From Patiria pectinifera (Eukaryota > Echinodermata > Asteroidea > Valvatida > Asterinidae): a stretch of DNA of 64,000 nucleotides. The notes beneath the pieces are model-generated. The model had not been told where the DNA came from. It did not search any database and saw nothing but the letters and a program-made list of their open reading frames with translations. Location of the stretch: assembly GCA_029964075.1 (NCBI GenBank), contig CM057147.1:20233513-20297512 (forward strand), in the 5' to 3' direction. Positions within the stretch are counted from its first letter, which is position 1, and every line of letters starts with the position of its first letter. This document shows, piece after piece, positions 12,460-22,700 of this stretch. The position numbers were made by a program, and so were the translations under genes.

Positions 12460-12750
12460 TAACAGATTATTAAACACGGGAAGCTTACTTTTTGTGGTAT
12501 TGCATTTTTCGAATTTAGTCATTGACTTGACAAGGTCCACTGAAAAATAATGCAGATCGTCGACCGATGCCAGAGGCCGACCAGGCAATGATACCCAGAT
12601 CCTAGCGAACGTATGCTTTTCAGTTGGTATCCATTGTGAGTGACTCAAAAGGCTCATGCAATTTATGCCGGCCACCAGCGACTCCTTACGTGCTTCGCCG
12701 GTGTCATGTGAAAATCGGACTCCTACAAAAAATATTGTACTCCTTCTCAC
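12460..12750 (-). pseudogene. THAP-like domain remnant (tentative)
   Basis: The minus frame reads RFSHDTGEARKESLVAGIN, then SQWIPTEKHTFARIW and GRPLASVDD. The spacing and residues resemble the middle of a THAP DNA-binding domain (F-P-x-D...R-x-x-W-x-x-x-I, then W-x-P-T-x-x-H-x-x-I-C-S-x-H-F), but the first Cys pair and the CSxHF step are missing or altered. THAP domains occur in P-element-like and other transposases and in host factors. This is probably a decayed transposon or gene fragment. The similarity is from memory of the motif only. Confidence 0.3.
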
Positions 12751-12844
12751 GTGATAGGTCCGTGATTGATAATAGTAAACATCACAATATTACGCATGCG
12801 CAATTGTGGACGCTGTAATATGAAGTTGTCAGTGCCGCGACCTT

Positions 12845-13530
12845 CATAACGAACGGACCAATCATTCCAAAACATGAATGGAAAATGTTTCGAGCGCCGT
12901 TTTAGATGGCCAATCAGCTTGATCTACACAGTGCGTGGGAAAAAGCCAGTGCAATTGTGCTTGTGGGCCTAGCAGGACGGGCGTAGCTTTACGTGTGATC
13001 GTGCGGGCATTACGGGTTTTTTTCCCACGGTGAGAAATCATGGTTCTTGGATTACGCTTTCTTTTGGAGTATTTTCTTTTCTGGATTTTTATCTGGACAC
13101 TCGGCATATTCAGGCGAGTCACTTCCCTTTGAACGTCGGTACCAATGAATAACTAACGGACCAATCGAACCGAAACATGAATGGAAAAAAATTGTTCCGA
13201 GCGTGGATTAAGATGGCCAATCAGATTCTTTTAAAAGGGTGTTTAAACATTTTTCATCTCACCATCGTCTCGGTAAAACCTTCCAAAAAAAGGCGAGTGC
13301 GGACACGGCTTTAGATCGATAAATGCAGTGGGTGGGGAAAAGCACGTGTTCCGACTCTCTCTGTGCGGAACCAGTGAGGGACCACGTGAATGCGTATCAT
13401 GCACTGGCATGTACGGCCACGCACATAAACACTAAAGTGTACGCTTCCAGATCGTACAAGAGTTTTTACCCACGTTGAGAAATCATTCGTTGGAATATTT
13501 TCTTTTCTTAATTTTCCCGGACGGTTCACA
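12845..13530. repeat. ~300-bp diverged tandem duplication
   Basis: ACGGACCAATCATTCC...AAACATGAATGGAAAA...GATGGCCAATCAG at 12850-12920 recurs at 13152-13220 as ACGGACCAATCGAACC...AAACATGAATGGAAAA...GATGGCCAATCAG. Further along, TTTTTTTCCCACGGTGAGAAATCAT (13017) matches TTTTTACCCACGTTGAGAAATCAT (13465), and both are followed by GGA(G/A)TATTTTCTTTTCT. Paired CCAAT words make a duplicated promoter-like block possible. Confidence 0.7.
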
Positions 13531-13693
13531 CTCGCTGCCTCGCTTGTTGTAGTCGCTGAGCCTGTAGCAACTCCAGCTGCAGGCGTAGACGCTGAAGCAA
13601 GATGCGTTTCTGGATGTCCGTAGGCGGCTTCATAGCTCCTGAAGAATTGATGACACCTGCAGTCAGTGAAGACTGAAGGAGGGATGGTGGAAC
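13526..13693 (-). CDS. Orphan terminal exon, glutamine/leucine-rich helix
   Basis: A TTTCTGTCTAG acceptor precedes a 55-codon frame starting VPPSLLQSS and ending in TGA at 13526-13528. The C-terminal half, QKRILLQRLRLQLELLQAQ and then RLQQARQRV, is a strongly amphipathic, coiled-coil-like helix. It looks like a last coding exon, but I find no upstream exon: 13.7-15.4 kb on this strand is mostly minisatellite. It could belong to a gene or transposon broken up by the repeats. No family is recognised. Confidence 0.3.
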   Translation of the reverse strand, partial: VPPSLLQSSLTAGVINSSGAMKPPTDIQKRILLQRLRLQLELLQAQRLQQARQRV

Positions 13694-13769
13694 CTAGACA
13701 GAAATAAAAAACAAATTTATAAAAGTTAAATAAAACAGGTTTTTTCAATTGGCTTGAGAATAATTTTGA

Positions 13770-14529
13770 GGCGCGCAGTGCAGTTTGGGAAGAACAGCCA
13801 GGGCTGTTTCAAGGAAGTAACAGGCAGGGCTGTTTCAAGGGAGTAACAGGCAGGATGGTCCACGGTGGTACCGGTACAGGGAGTAACAGGCAGGGTGCTT
13901 TGGGGCAGTACAGCAACTAACAGGCAGGCTGGTTCGAGGCTGTACAGGGAGTAACAGGCAGGGTGGTTTGGGGCAGTGCAGGGAGTAACAGGCAGGGTGG
14001 TTTGGGGCAGTACAGGGAGTAACAGGCAGGGTGGTTTGGGGCAATACAGGGAGAAACAGGCAGGCTGGTTTGGGATAGTACAGGGAGCAACAGGCAGGGT
14101 GGTTTGGGGCATTACAGGGAGTAACAGGCAGGGTGGTTTGAGGCCGTACAGGGAGTAACAGGCAGAGTGGTTTGGGGCAGTACAGGGAGTAACAGGCAGG
14201 GTGGTTTCGGGTAGTACAGGGAGCAACATGCAAGGTGGTTTGGGGCAGTACAGGGAGTAACAGGCAGGGTGGTTTGGGGCATTACAGGGAGTAACAGGCA
14301 GGGTGGTTTGGGGCAGTACAGGGAGTAACAGGCAGGGTGGTTTGGGGTAGTACAGGGAGCAACAGGCAGGGTAGTTTGGGGCAGTACAGGGAGTAACAGT
14401 CAGGGTGGTTTGGGGCAGTACAGAGAGTAACAGGCAGGATGGTTTGGGATAGTACAGGGAGCAACAGGCAGGGTAGTTTGGGGCAGTACAGGGAGTAACA
14501 GGCAGGGTAGTTTGGGGAAGAACAGGGAG
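13770..14529. repeat. 34-bp minisatellite, main block
   Basis: The unit GGGAGTAACAGGCAGGGTGG plus TTTGGGGCAGTACA repeats about 21 times. Because 34 is not a multiple of three, long open frames (Pro/Cys/Leu/Tyr-rich on the minus strand) arise in all phases and are not evidence of a protein. Confidence 0.92.
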
Positions 14530-14532
14530 TAA

Positions 14533-14707
14533 AGCCCGGTTCATACTTCATGCGAATGCGAATGCAAAGCGAATTTGACATCATGAAACATTCGCTGCGA
14601 AATTTGTCCGAGTTGAAATGTGTTCAACTTTTGCGAATTCCCAGCGCGAATACTTGCCATGACGTCAAAGATTTGCATTCGCTTTCGCATGAAGTATGAA
14701 CCGGGCT
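14533..14707. mobile_element. 175-bp MITE with TAA target duplication
   Basis: The ends AGCCCGGTTCATACTTCATG and CATGAAGTATGAACCGGGCT are exact inverted complements, and the similarity continues into GCGAATGC...GCATTCGC. TAA flanks both ends (14530-14532 and 14708-14710). The element splits the 34-bp minisatellite. A 3-bp TWA duplication fits the PIF/Harbinger superfamily. No coding capacity. Confidence 0.88.
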
Positions 14708-14710
14708 TAA

Positions 14711-14910
14711 AAGGCAGGGCAGTTTGGAGCAGTACAGAGAGTAACAGGCAGGGTGGTTTGGGGCACTACATGGGAGTAACAGGCAGGGCAGTTTGGGGTA
14801 GTACAGGGAGTAACAGGCAGGGTGGTTTGGGGCAGTACATGGGAGTAACAGGCAGGGCAGTTTGGGGTAGTACAGGGAGTAACAGGCAAAGCGGTTTAGG
14901 GCGGTACAGC
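14711..14910. repeat. 34-bp minisatellite, block beyond the MITE
   Basis: About six more units of the same minisatellite, with the variants GGGCAGTTTGGGGTAG and GCACTACATG, continue after the inserted MITE. Confidence 0.88.
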
Positions 14911-15029
14911 TTTGGGTTATTAACCAAATGCTTACTTGGTCATACATCCTGTGGCTCATATCAAACTCAGTCAATTGATTTCCACCGACCAATGGCTGAA
15001 CGGCAGGCGATGTCACAGTCATGACACAG

Positions 15030-15318
15030 ACCGGTGGGTTGAGTAACAACTGACAATCTATGGGGTGATAGGACACCAGCTTGCCGGATACCAGTTACAG
15101 GCGCTGCTGTCGTCGGGTTGTTCTGGTGGGTTGAGTAACAACTGACAATCTATGGAGTGATAGGACACCAGCTTGCCGGATACCAGTTACAGGCGCTGCT
15201 GTCGTCGGGTTGTTCTGGTGGGTTGAGTAACAACTGACAATCTATGGGGTGATAGGACACCAGCTTGCCGGATACCAGTTACAGGCGCTGCTGTCGTCGG
15301 GTTGTTCTGGTGGACAGA
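15030..15318. repeat. 92-bp tandem repeat, three copies
   Basis: TTGAGTAACAACTGACAATC occurs at about 15039, 15131 and 15223. The rest of the unit (ATAGGACACCAGCTTGCCGG ... GCTGTCGTCGGGTTGTTCTG) is nearly identical between copies. Confidence 0.92.
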
Positions 15319-15412
15319 CAATCTGAGGCAGGTGCAGTGTTGCAGTAACTGTGCCGTGCCTGGCATCACGGTGTTGTTGCAAGCGATGAGGAATTTGTTG
15401 ATGCGAGCTTGT

Positions 15413-15790
15413 CTAGAATAAAAACAATTTGAAATGTGCTAACCTGTTTTTAGTTGTGATGCAAGGTCCCTAAAGAAAAGGCCTGCCAAATCTTTTAAGC
15501 GACATTCTGCTTGTAGATTTAACCAAAAAAAAAAAAGGAATCCCATTGAAGCTCCTGTAAGCCATCGATACAATGAGTTTGTAGAAATTAGGCATTAATT
15601 TGCCTTCAGATTTGTATTTTATAATATCTTGTGCTTTCTGAAATTTGTTCTCGCATGGCTCTCGCAAGTAAAACACAAAATACACAGTTCTTAAAGGATG
15701 TTTGTGAGGATGTTTACAATCTACTTTAAATGCTCTTTCCATTTGATATTGTTTAGTAGCCCAATTTGGCGTATTCCAGGCAGTATTCCA
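15413..15790. other. No gene recognised
   Basis: AT-rich single-copy-looking sequence with a short A run near 15524. A CTAG acceptor-like site at about 15410 on the minus strand opens a Gln/His-rich frame into the 92-bp repeats, but nothing independent supports it. Confidence 0.4.
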
Positions 15791-15792
15791 AT

Positions 15793-16195
15793 TTATCTTC
15801 AATCAAACTTAAATCATTGATCCTGATTGGTCGATCCATGGCAACAATGTGGTATTATTAGTTATCCCGCGAGTGCTAGTGGAACACGGAATAATGCAGT
15901 GTGTCTGTGTCCCACATTTGGCTGAGTGGTATGTGGGACACAGACGCACTGCATTTTTCGTGTTCCACGAGCGTGAGCGCGATAACAAATTTATCTTTAA
16001 GCAAACTTGAGGCGCAGTAAAATGAAACACACATGCCGCTGTTCATGTTTGTATGGAATGGCGCACGCATCTTAGAATAGTGCAATATGTGGAGTGCAGT
16101 ATGGACTGTGGCTGTGCTACATTGTTATATGTAGCACGGCTTGTTGCCATGGATTCTCCAATCAGGATCGAGGATTCAAGTTTATTTGAAGATAA
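15793..16195. mobile_element. ~400-bp foldback element
   Basis: The left arm (TTATCTTCAATCAAACTTAA...ATCCTGATTGG...ATCCATGGCAACAA) is complementary to the right arm (TTGTTGCCATGGAT...CCAATCAGGAT...TTCAAGTTTATTTGAAGATAA). A second, tighter palindrome at about 15859-15986 (GTTATC...GTGGAACACG...GTGTCCCACA / TGTGGGACAC...CGTGTTCCAC...GATAAC) sits inside, with loop sequence GGCTGAGTGGT. It contains the best AATAAA for zw10 (minus strand, 16181-16186). Confidence 0.8.
16181..16186 (-). terminator. Possible zw10 polyadenylation signal
   Basis: TTTATT on the plus strand reads AATAAA on the minus strand, about 430 bp past the zw10 stop codon and inside the foldback element. I saw no nearer canonical hexamer. 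Tentative. Confidence 0.3.
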
Positions 16196-16612
16196 TATCT
16201 CATATACCATGGTCCATATCACACTCTGCCTATCATATGGCCCCAACCATTGCTGAGAACAGACAGTTATCTAAAATACTTCATCCGTTAAACAGCTGCG
16301 AGTTGGCTGTTGACTTCATGCATATGCTCGGGTACGCTTTGTACATCTGTGCATTACTTTCCCACGACAGAGATGGCACTCAGGCACACCCTGTGACCTA
16401 TGGATTCTATGCACGGCAGATTCTACAAACTGCACTTTTTAGGGTTGAAAAAGAACAGAGTTTTTTCGTGGTTTTTCAGCATGGAGACACAATACATTGA
16501 ACAGCTCAGTGGAACGATGTCTGCTATAAATTATTAGCCCTTAAATTGGTCCAATGAAATGATGGCAAATGATCCGATATGCCTTGAACTCAGCTTACTT
16601 TCCCGGCTGGTC

Positions 16613-16717
16613 CTATCTGATTTTGGCGAGCGCTGTGGCTCGTCTGTCGGTGTTCTGGAAGATGGCCCGGATCAGGCTCTTCACGTCACTGGCGCTGAAC
16701 ACCATGGCGAGTGGTCC
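16613..16717 (-). CDS. zw10: zw10 exon 21 (last), stop TAG
   Basis: The acceptor TTCCAG precedes [12 protein letters not shown], then [17 protein letters not shown] and AKIR-stop. This is the most conserved stretch of the ZW10 C terminus (human ...SLIRALFQNTERRAAAL-like). Phase 0, 34 codons plus TAG at 16613-16615. Confidence 0.95.
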   Translation of the reverse strand, partial: GPLAMVFSASDVKSLIRAIFQNTDRRATALAKIR

Positions 16718-19700
16718 CTGGAATGACGGAGAGAATCACAGTCTCAAATGTTTAAAGAGCAACTAGACAAGAAGAGGAGTTCCCAACATGAACAATGTTT
16801 TTAATTTTAAAGTTAAACAAAGAAATGGACTGGAGCAGGGTTTGAACCTGCGACCTCGGGATTGCCGTCTCAGTGCTCTACCGACTGAGCCATCCAGCCC
16901 AATGTTGGTGGTCAAGGGGAACTAGTCAGAAGCCATAAACATACATATGCCATGTAGCCAGGGATCACGCCCTAAGTCACGATGCTAGCAACGTTTACAA
17001 TGCTGCAAACCTAGAAATACCAGACGGGGATCACTCAGACAAGATACAACTATTTTATTACAAATGGGGAACTGCCAGCATAGGGCTGGATAGTTCAGTT
17101 GATCGAGCACTGGAACGACAATCTGGAGGTCATAGGTTCAAACCCCGTTCCAGTCAATTTCTTTGTTCAATCTGACAGAATTTTACTGCTTAAAATATAA
17201 ATCCTATTTGTGTGTTGTATCTCACCTTGCCCTCCGCCAATCTGTCGACAACATCTTGCATGCTGGCGTCTAACATAAACAGCAACTCGCTGAATGACGT
17301 CCACTGATCAACGGTACTCTGCACCAAAACTGGTTCCTACGCATCAATCCAAAAACCAAAAGTCAACCTCCTTTACAGTAAGGAAATATACTTCGAATTG
17401 TCTGAAAAAGTGGATTTGTGGGCAATTTCTGATCAAGTGAAGCATAAGCTTGCAGTTGTAATCACGTATCGCTCAAGCAATGCAATCATGTATCGCTCAA
17501 GCAATGCATTATCGGTCTTGTCCATCCTCCGCAACAATATCTACAGAGATTGCATACTTTTCTAAGCTATGGGCTTTATTCACGAGTCGGCCAAATTCAA
17601 TTGAGAATGAGGTCAAATCTTCATTTTTGGGAACTTGTGTAGAGAACTGAAAGCACTACGTTACAAATTAATAGAAGTCTGCTCTGATGAATAATTTAAC
17701 ATTTGTGATTAAACATACCCTATTCCGTAATGTTTTAAGCCACATTTAAATCAAAAATGAAAGTGAGGCTAGAGTGAATAAATAGTCTGGCACCATCCCA
17801 TTCAACAGCTCACAGCTTATGAAACACATTCAGGGAACACGACAAAATGGCTTTCTCATGAATACGTTCCATTGAGTAGTCTGCTACACACCGAACAAAA
17901 ACCCCAAAGATTCTCTCTTTTTTTGGTGTCCACAAAGCAACATACTGTGCATTATTAGACCCATTTTATATACATCACTTCGCGGGCCACCTAACATCTT
18001 ATCAACAAATTCTGCAACAACAAACAAATTAGATTCAGGAATTGCTTTCTTACCTCAACTTCTCCTGGTTTGATCAAGTGTGGAATTCTGTCTTGCAGTC
18101 CCGAGAGTAACGAATGTAACTGCTGTGCATCATCAGCTGAGATGTCCTGTCAAGTTGAGCAACAACAAGAAATGTTCTAACCAATTAGTGGCAGTATTCC
18201 ACAAGGAAACCACAGACGAAACAAGTGTGAGTGCACAATAAGCTCTGGTCACCTTGCATGGAAGTCTTGCATGAAATGATTGTGCAAAAAAACAAGCCAG
18301 GGCAGCCGTCCCACGTGAAAATCACAAGCTGAATATTGACCAAAATAAGCCCCCTAAGTTTCCCATCAAAATAGCGGGCTACACACTACGTGACTATTAA
18401 CATTGCTACGCATTATCTTGCCCCCATTTACAAAATTGTCATTAACAACTTTACAAAATGTTACAAACAATTTATGTTAACTATATCATTGTTTTTGTTT
18501 GCCGAAATGTTGTAGTTACATTATATTGGAAACTTAGGGAGCTAGCTTTTGCTCAGTTTTCCAAGGACAGACATATGCAAAATAGATGCGCATACGCATC
18601 GATCGAGACAAACCTCGTTTTCCGATAACTTTCGTCAAGAGTGCATTTACTGACGACGGCATGGCATTTTGTCAATTTTTGGTCAAAGATTTTTGGTCAA
18701 TTTTTGGGGACAGACAGACAGACCGACCAACTGACCACCAAGTGACATGTAGAAGCTCCTGCCACAGCTTAAAAATAGTCCCTCAAACATGTTGAGTCAG
18801 AAATTTGTTGGCAGCCTATGCACTCCATGCACAAGTACCACCTCCACACTTACGAAAGGAGAGTTCAGGGAGACCACTGGGAGGGACAATCTAATGCATT
18901 GCCAACGGCGCCTGACGCCCATGCCAAGACGCCAGAGGTTTGCACAGAATTCAATAAGTTGTTTGTGCTTTCCGCCATACGTGCATGAAACAGTCAAATC
19001 CATTTCAGGGATCTTCGTACCTCTAGTGACGAGACTTTCTCCACGATGTGCATGAGTACCGTGTTGATGAGTGTAGACATGGCCTTGGTGTAGATGTTAC
19101 TGGGGAGGATGTCGGTCCAGACTCGCTGGAGGTGACCCAACTGGTGCACAACCTGCATTGGGATAAAGACAGGGATGAGATTGCCAAGTTAAAAAAAAAA
19201 GTCTTAAAAAATGGATATATGGTCTGAAAGATGCATTCCTTGAGAGACTGGTGATGTCTTTCTCTCAGATTCAAAAGGTCTGATTTCAGACAAAAGTCTG
19301 AAGACAATCCTGCCTGTCAAGGCTTAATATACAACATTTGCTTTTGCTGTAATTTTCAGAACTGCAAGATGGAGGATTTCTTTAAAGGATTTCAGAAAGA
19401 TTCCTAACCAAAAAGGCACAGGTGATATTTTACTTTGACTTCATTTTTATCAACAAAATTGAATATTTGAATATTCTTATGTGGAAATCCAAGTCCTAGA
19501 TAAGGCCGAGTAAAATAACAAAAATAGTTTATCGTCCGAGCCTTTTGAAAAAAATTAAGGAGGCGGGCACTCCCCCCCCCCCTCAAGATGGTGGATTTTC
19601 CAAGATGGAGAATTGATTGATGCATTTTCTTGATTTTTTTACTGGTACAAAATTGTGTCTGAAGGAGCTGTGACCCATTCTACAAAGGTACAATTTCATT

Positions 19701-22700
19701 AGAAACAAATACATTGACAATACATTTGTAAATTATTTGTAAATATATGAATAAAAACAACACGACAAAGGAAGCGAGCAGGAAAAACGTAAGCGGGCCA
19801 TGGCAAGAAACTGGTTTATTTTTCACTTGGCCTAAAATTTTGGATTGTTGCCGAACCTACTTGTTTAATGGCCCTCTCACACGCCAAGAAGTTGTCGTCA
19901 GTCGCTACTTGGTCAAAGCCCTCAGCACCAGACAGACTCTCCACTAATTGGTCTCGCTGAATTCTCTGCAACATAAAAGCAGTAATGCAAATACAGGATA
20001 TGGCAGGTTATTTTACTTGAATATGAATGCAATGCCCATTTGACGTCAGGCAACATTCAAAGTGAAATTTGCTGCGGTTGAAATGTGTTGCAACTTTTGT
20101 ACTCTGTGGGATGAATACCTGCTGTGATGTCAAAAGTTAGGACTGGCGTGTCCAAGAAGGATACACTGGCCTTAACCCTAACCCTCCAGGGTATTGTGGC
20201 TAGAAACCCTGCTAATTGCAGCAATGTGTAACACTTGTCAAAATGACAAGCCTGCTCATCAGTGTAGCATGATCCATTAGGTCGGCAATCTCAAGGCCAA
20301 ACTGCCTCAGAGTCTGTGGTCACCAACTGCAGCAGGATACCACTGTGGCATTGCTCAATGGGACTAACTCTCAATGTTTCAGAATTGGCCATTTATGCAC
20401 TGGTGTTAGTGGTTCAGTGCAGCAAGGTCCCACAGATGTTTGCACCTGATGCACTGTGTTGCATCTGGCAGGGCTAGGGTTAACAACGGGATCAAAGTTC
20501 TAGACCAATAAAATCAACTTAGTGCTGAAGTTTAGTCCCACTGAAATATCGGGAGGTACAGTAGAAACCCGACACATCCAGGCTGTGTTGACTCGGTACA
20601 AATGACTGACAAAAAAATAGGCTGCTGTTTTTTTACCATTTGAGCCAAGAAACATTCGGATGCCAGCTTCCTGAAGACAGGGATGAGGTCGACAAACGTG
20701 GACGTGCCATCACAGAGGGGCGGGGGTAAGGATTGACGATACTGATGGCCTAGCGTCAGCAGGTGATGGGCGATGTACATGCAGTTGTTGTGGTGGAGAG
20801 CGCACACCTGGGGTAGCTTCTGCTGTTTCACAAGAAAAATAACGATTTTTTTTTTAAAAAGTCAAGATTTCTGTAAAGAAATTTTAAGACAATATCAACA
20901 TTACCTTGTTTTGTTGTTTTTATCCTTGCTTTAACCAGTTAATGCTGGCATTATTTTGACAAGAACGGAACGAGGCGCGGGATATATTTTCACTCAACCT
21001 CAAGCCAGGTGGGTTGAAGCCATCACCGTCGGGCAGCACACTCATATTTCCAGCCACGCTCGCTGCGAGTGGGCCACTGACAGATATTTCTGGCCTCTCT
21101 CCCTGCGTGTGTATCTGTCATCGGTTCGGAGTACCCAAAACTTTTACGTGTATACACGGCCTCTGGCGCGAACTGGTTAAAGCAGGCATGCAATTTTTTC
21201 TTGGATCCACTGATTTCCTCGTTTTTTACTTCTCATGAATACCATTACAAATTGGAAAACACTGTACAAAGTCATGTGTGGTTCGGAATTTCCTCGTTTT
21301 TTTCCCAAAATTCCCAGTTGCATGCCAGTTAAAGGTACATGGGAACATTTGCTTTCTGTGCATTTTTATCTTTTTTTGGCTCAACAAGCAGACGACAGTG
21401 AAATTCAGAAGTACCAAATGACTTTTTGAAAAAGTCTAGAAGTTGTCTCACCAGACTATCTCTGTGGTATGCGGGTACGACATCACAAAATATCTCAAAC
21501 ATGTTTCGCACTGTGTAAAACAGCTGGATGGCACTGCAAACATAAAAATAAGACATTAGCAAAAATGCTTTAGGGCAGGCTTCAAAACTGAGCGTTCGCG
21601 AAGTCAGCGAAGTTCGCGAAGTAATTTTGATTCCAAGTTAGGAGTAAACTTCGAGCTGTGCAGGTTCATTTGCATCGCATGACAATGCGCCTTTGTTATG
21701 CTAAAACTATGCTAATATGCTACAGCTGCTGAGTTCGCGAAGTGCGCGAAACTGGCGTACGCGGAGTTCGCGTAAGCTACCGGTCAGTGCTCCGGTAATA
21801 TTCAGGCTTAGTTGCGTCGGCGGTATTTGTTAAACCAGGAGCTAGCAAGGCGCTGTGTTCCCGAATATTTTTTGATAAGTGGCAAATTTCCGTCACATCG
21901 TTTGATAATGTTGACAACTTGAAATCAACTTCCTGAAATCGGAATGAAAATTCCTTGCCGCAAGTTTCTTGGCTCTTGGGTAATATTTTAACTTCACACC
22001 TGCGGTATTCATCAAGCACAAAGACTGCAAAAATGTATTTTCAGAAAGCGTTTCGCCTCAAAATACGATCTATATTATTTGTATATGAACTGCACTTTTT
22101 TATATAATTAAGCACCGATTGTCGTGATACGGAAAAGTGTACTATCCATGGCTTCCGATTTCCGCATTTTGTAGAACTTGTTTACTGGAGATGTTGTCTG
22201 CATGTAGCCCTTTCTATTTTTCCTCCAAGGTAGAATTGAAGAGGAGTATATCAGGCCTAATACGTTATCAATAAAACAACTTCAAGTTGCTGCGGATCTC
22301 CCCGGCCATGCTCAGAGTTTCACCCCGAAAATAAATACTTCCGTCTTTTTTGAAATGACATAGCAATAAATAACAAATTTTCTTTTGAAGGAGGTAATGC
22401 ACCCAAACGCAAATATTTTAGCCGAACAATCAGTAATCTTTATGCTTAATGACCGTAAAAACAATTAAAAAATCAACCGTAATTTAAGAGGAATAATAAA
22501 AAGCGTCCAATTAGGATAGAATAAATCATTTCCCGTTTCTTCAAAACATACATGTATATGAACATTTCATTACAGAATTGGAAAGAAATTATTATAGTAA
22601 GACACTGAAGAGGACGGTTAAATCAACTTTGACCATGCAGTTTAGAAACAGTGTTATAAATATTTACGGCCGACACACGTCACTAGATATCCTTGACAAT

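Noticed and set aside
13726..15024. Long Pro/Cys/Leu-rich proteins on both strands
   Set aside because: They come from a 34-bp repeat, which cycles through all frames without stops. There is no other coding evidence.
16828..16900. Functional tRNA gene
   Set aside because: The acceptor and T arms pair, but the anticodon stem does not, and it is one arm of an inverted repeat.
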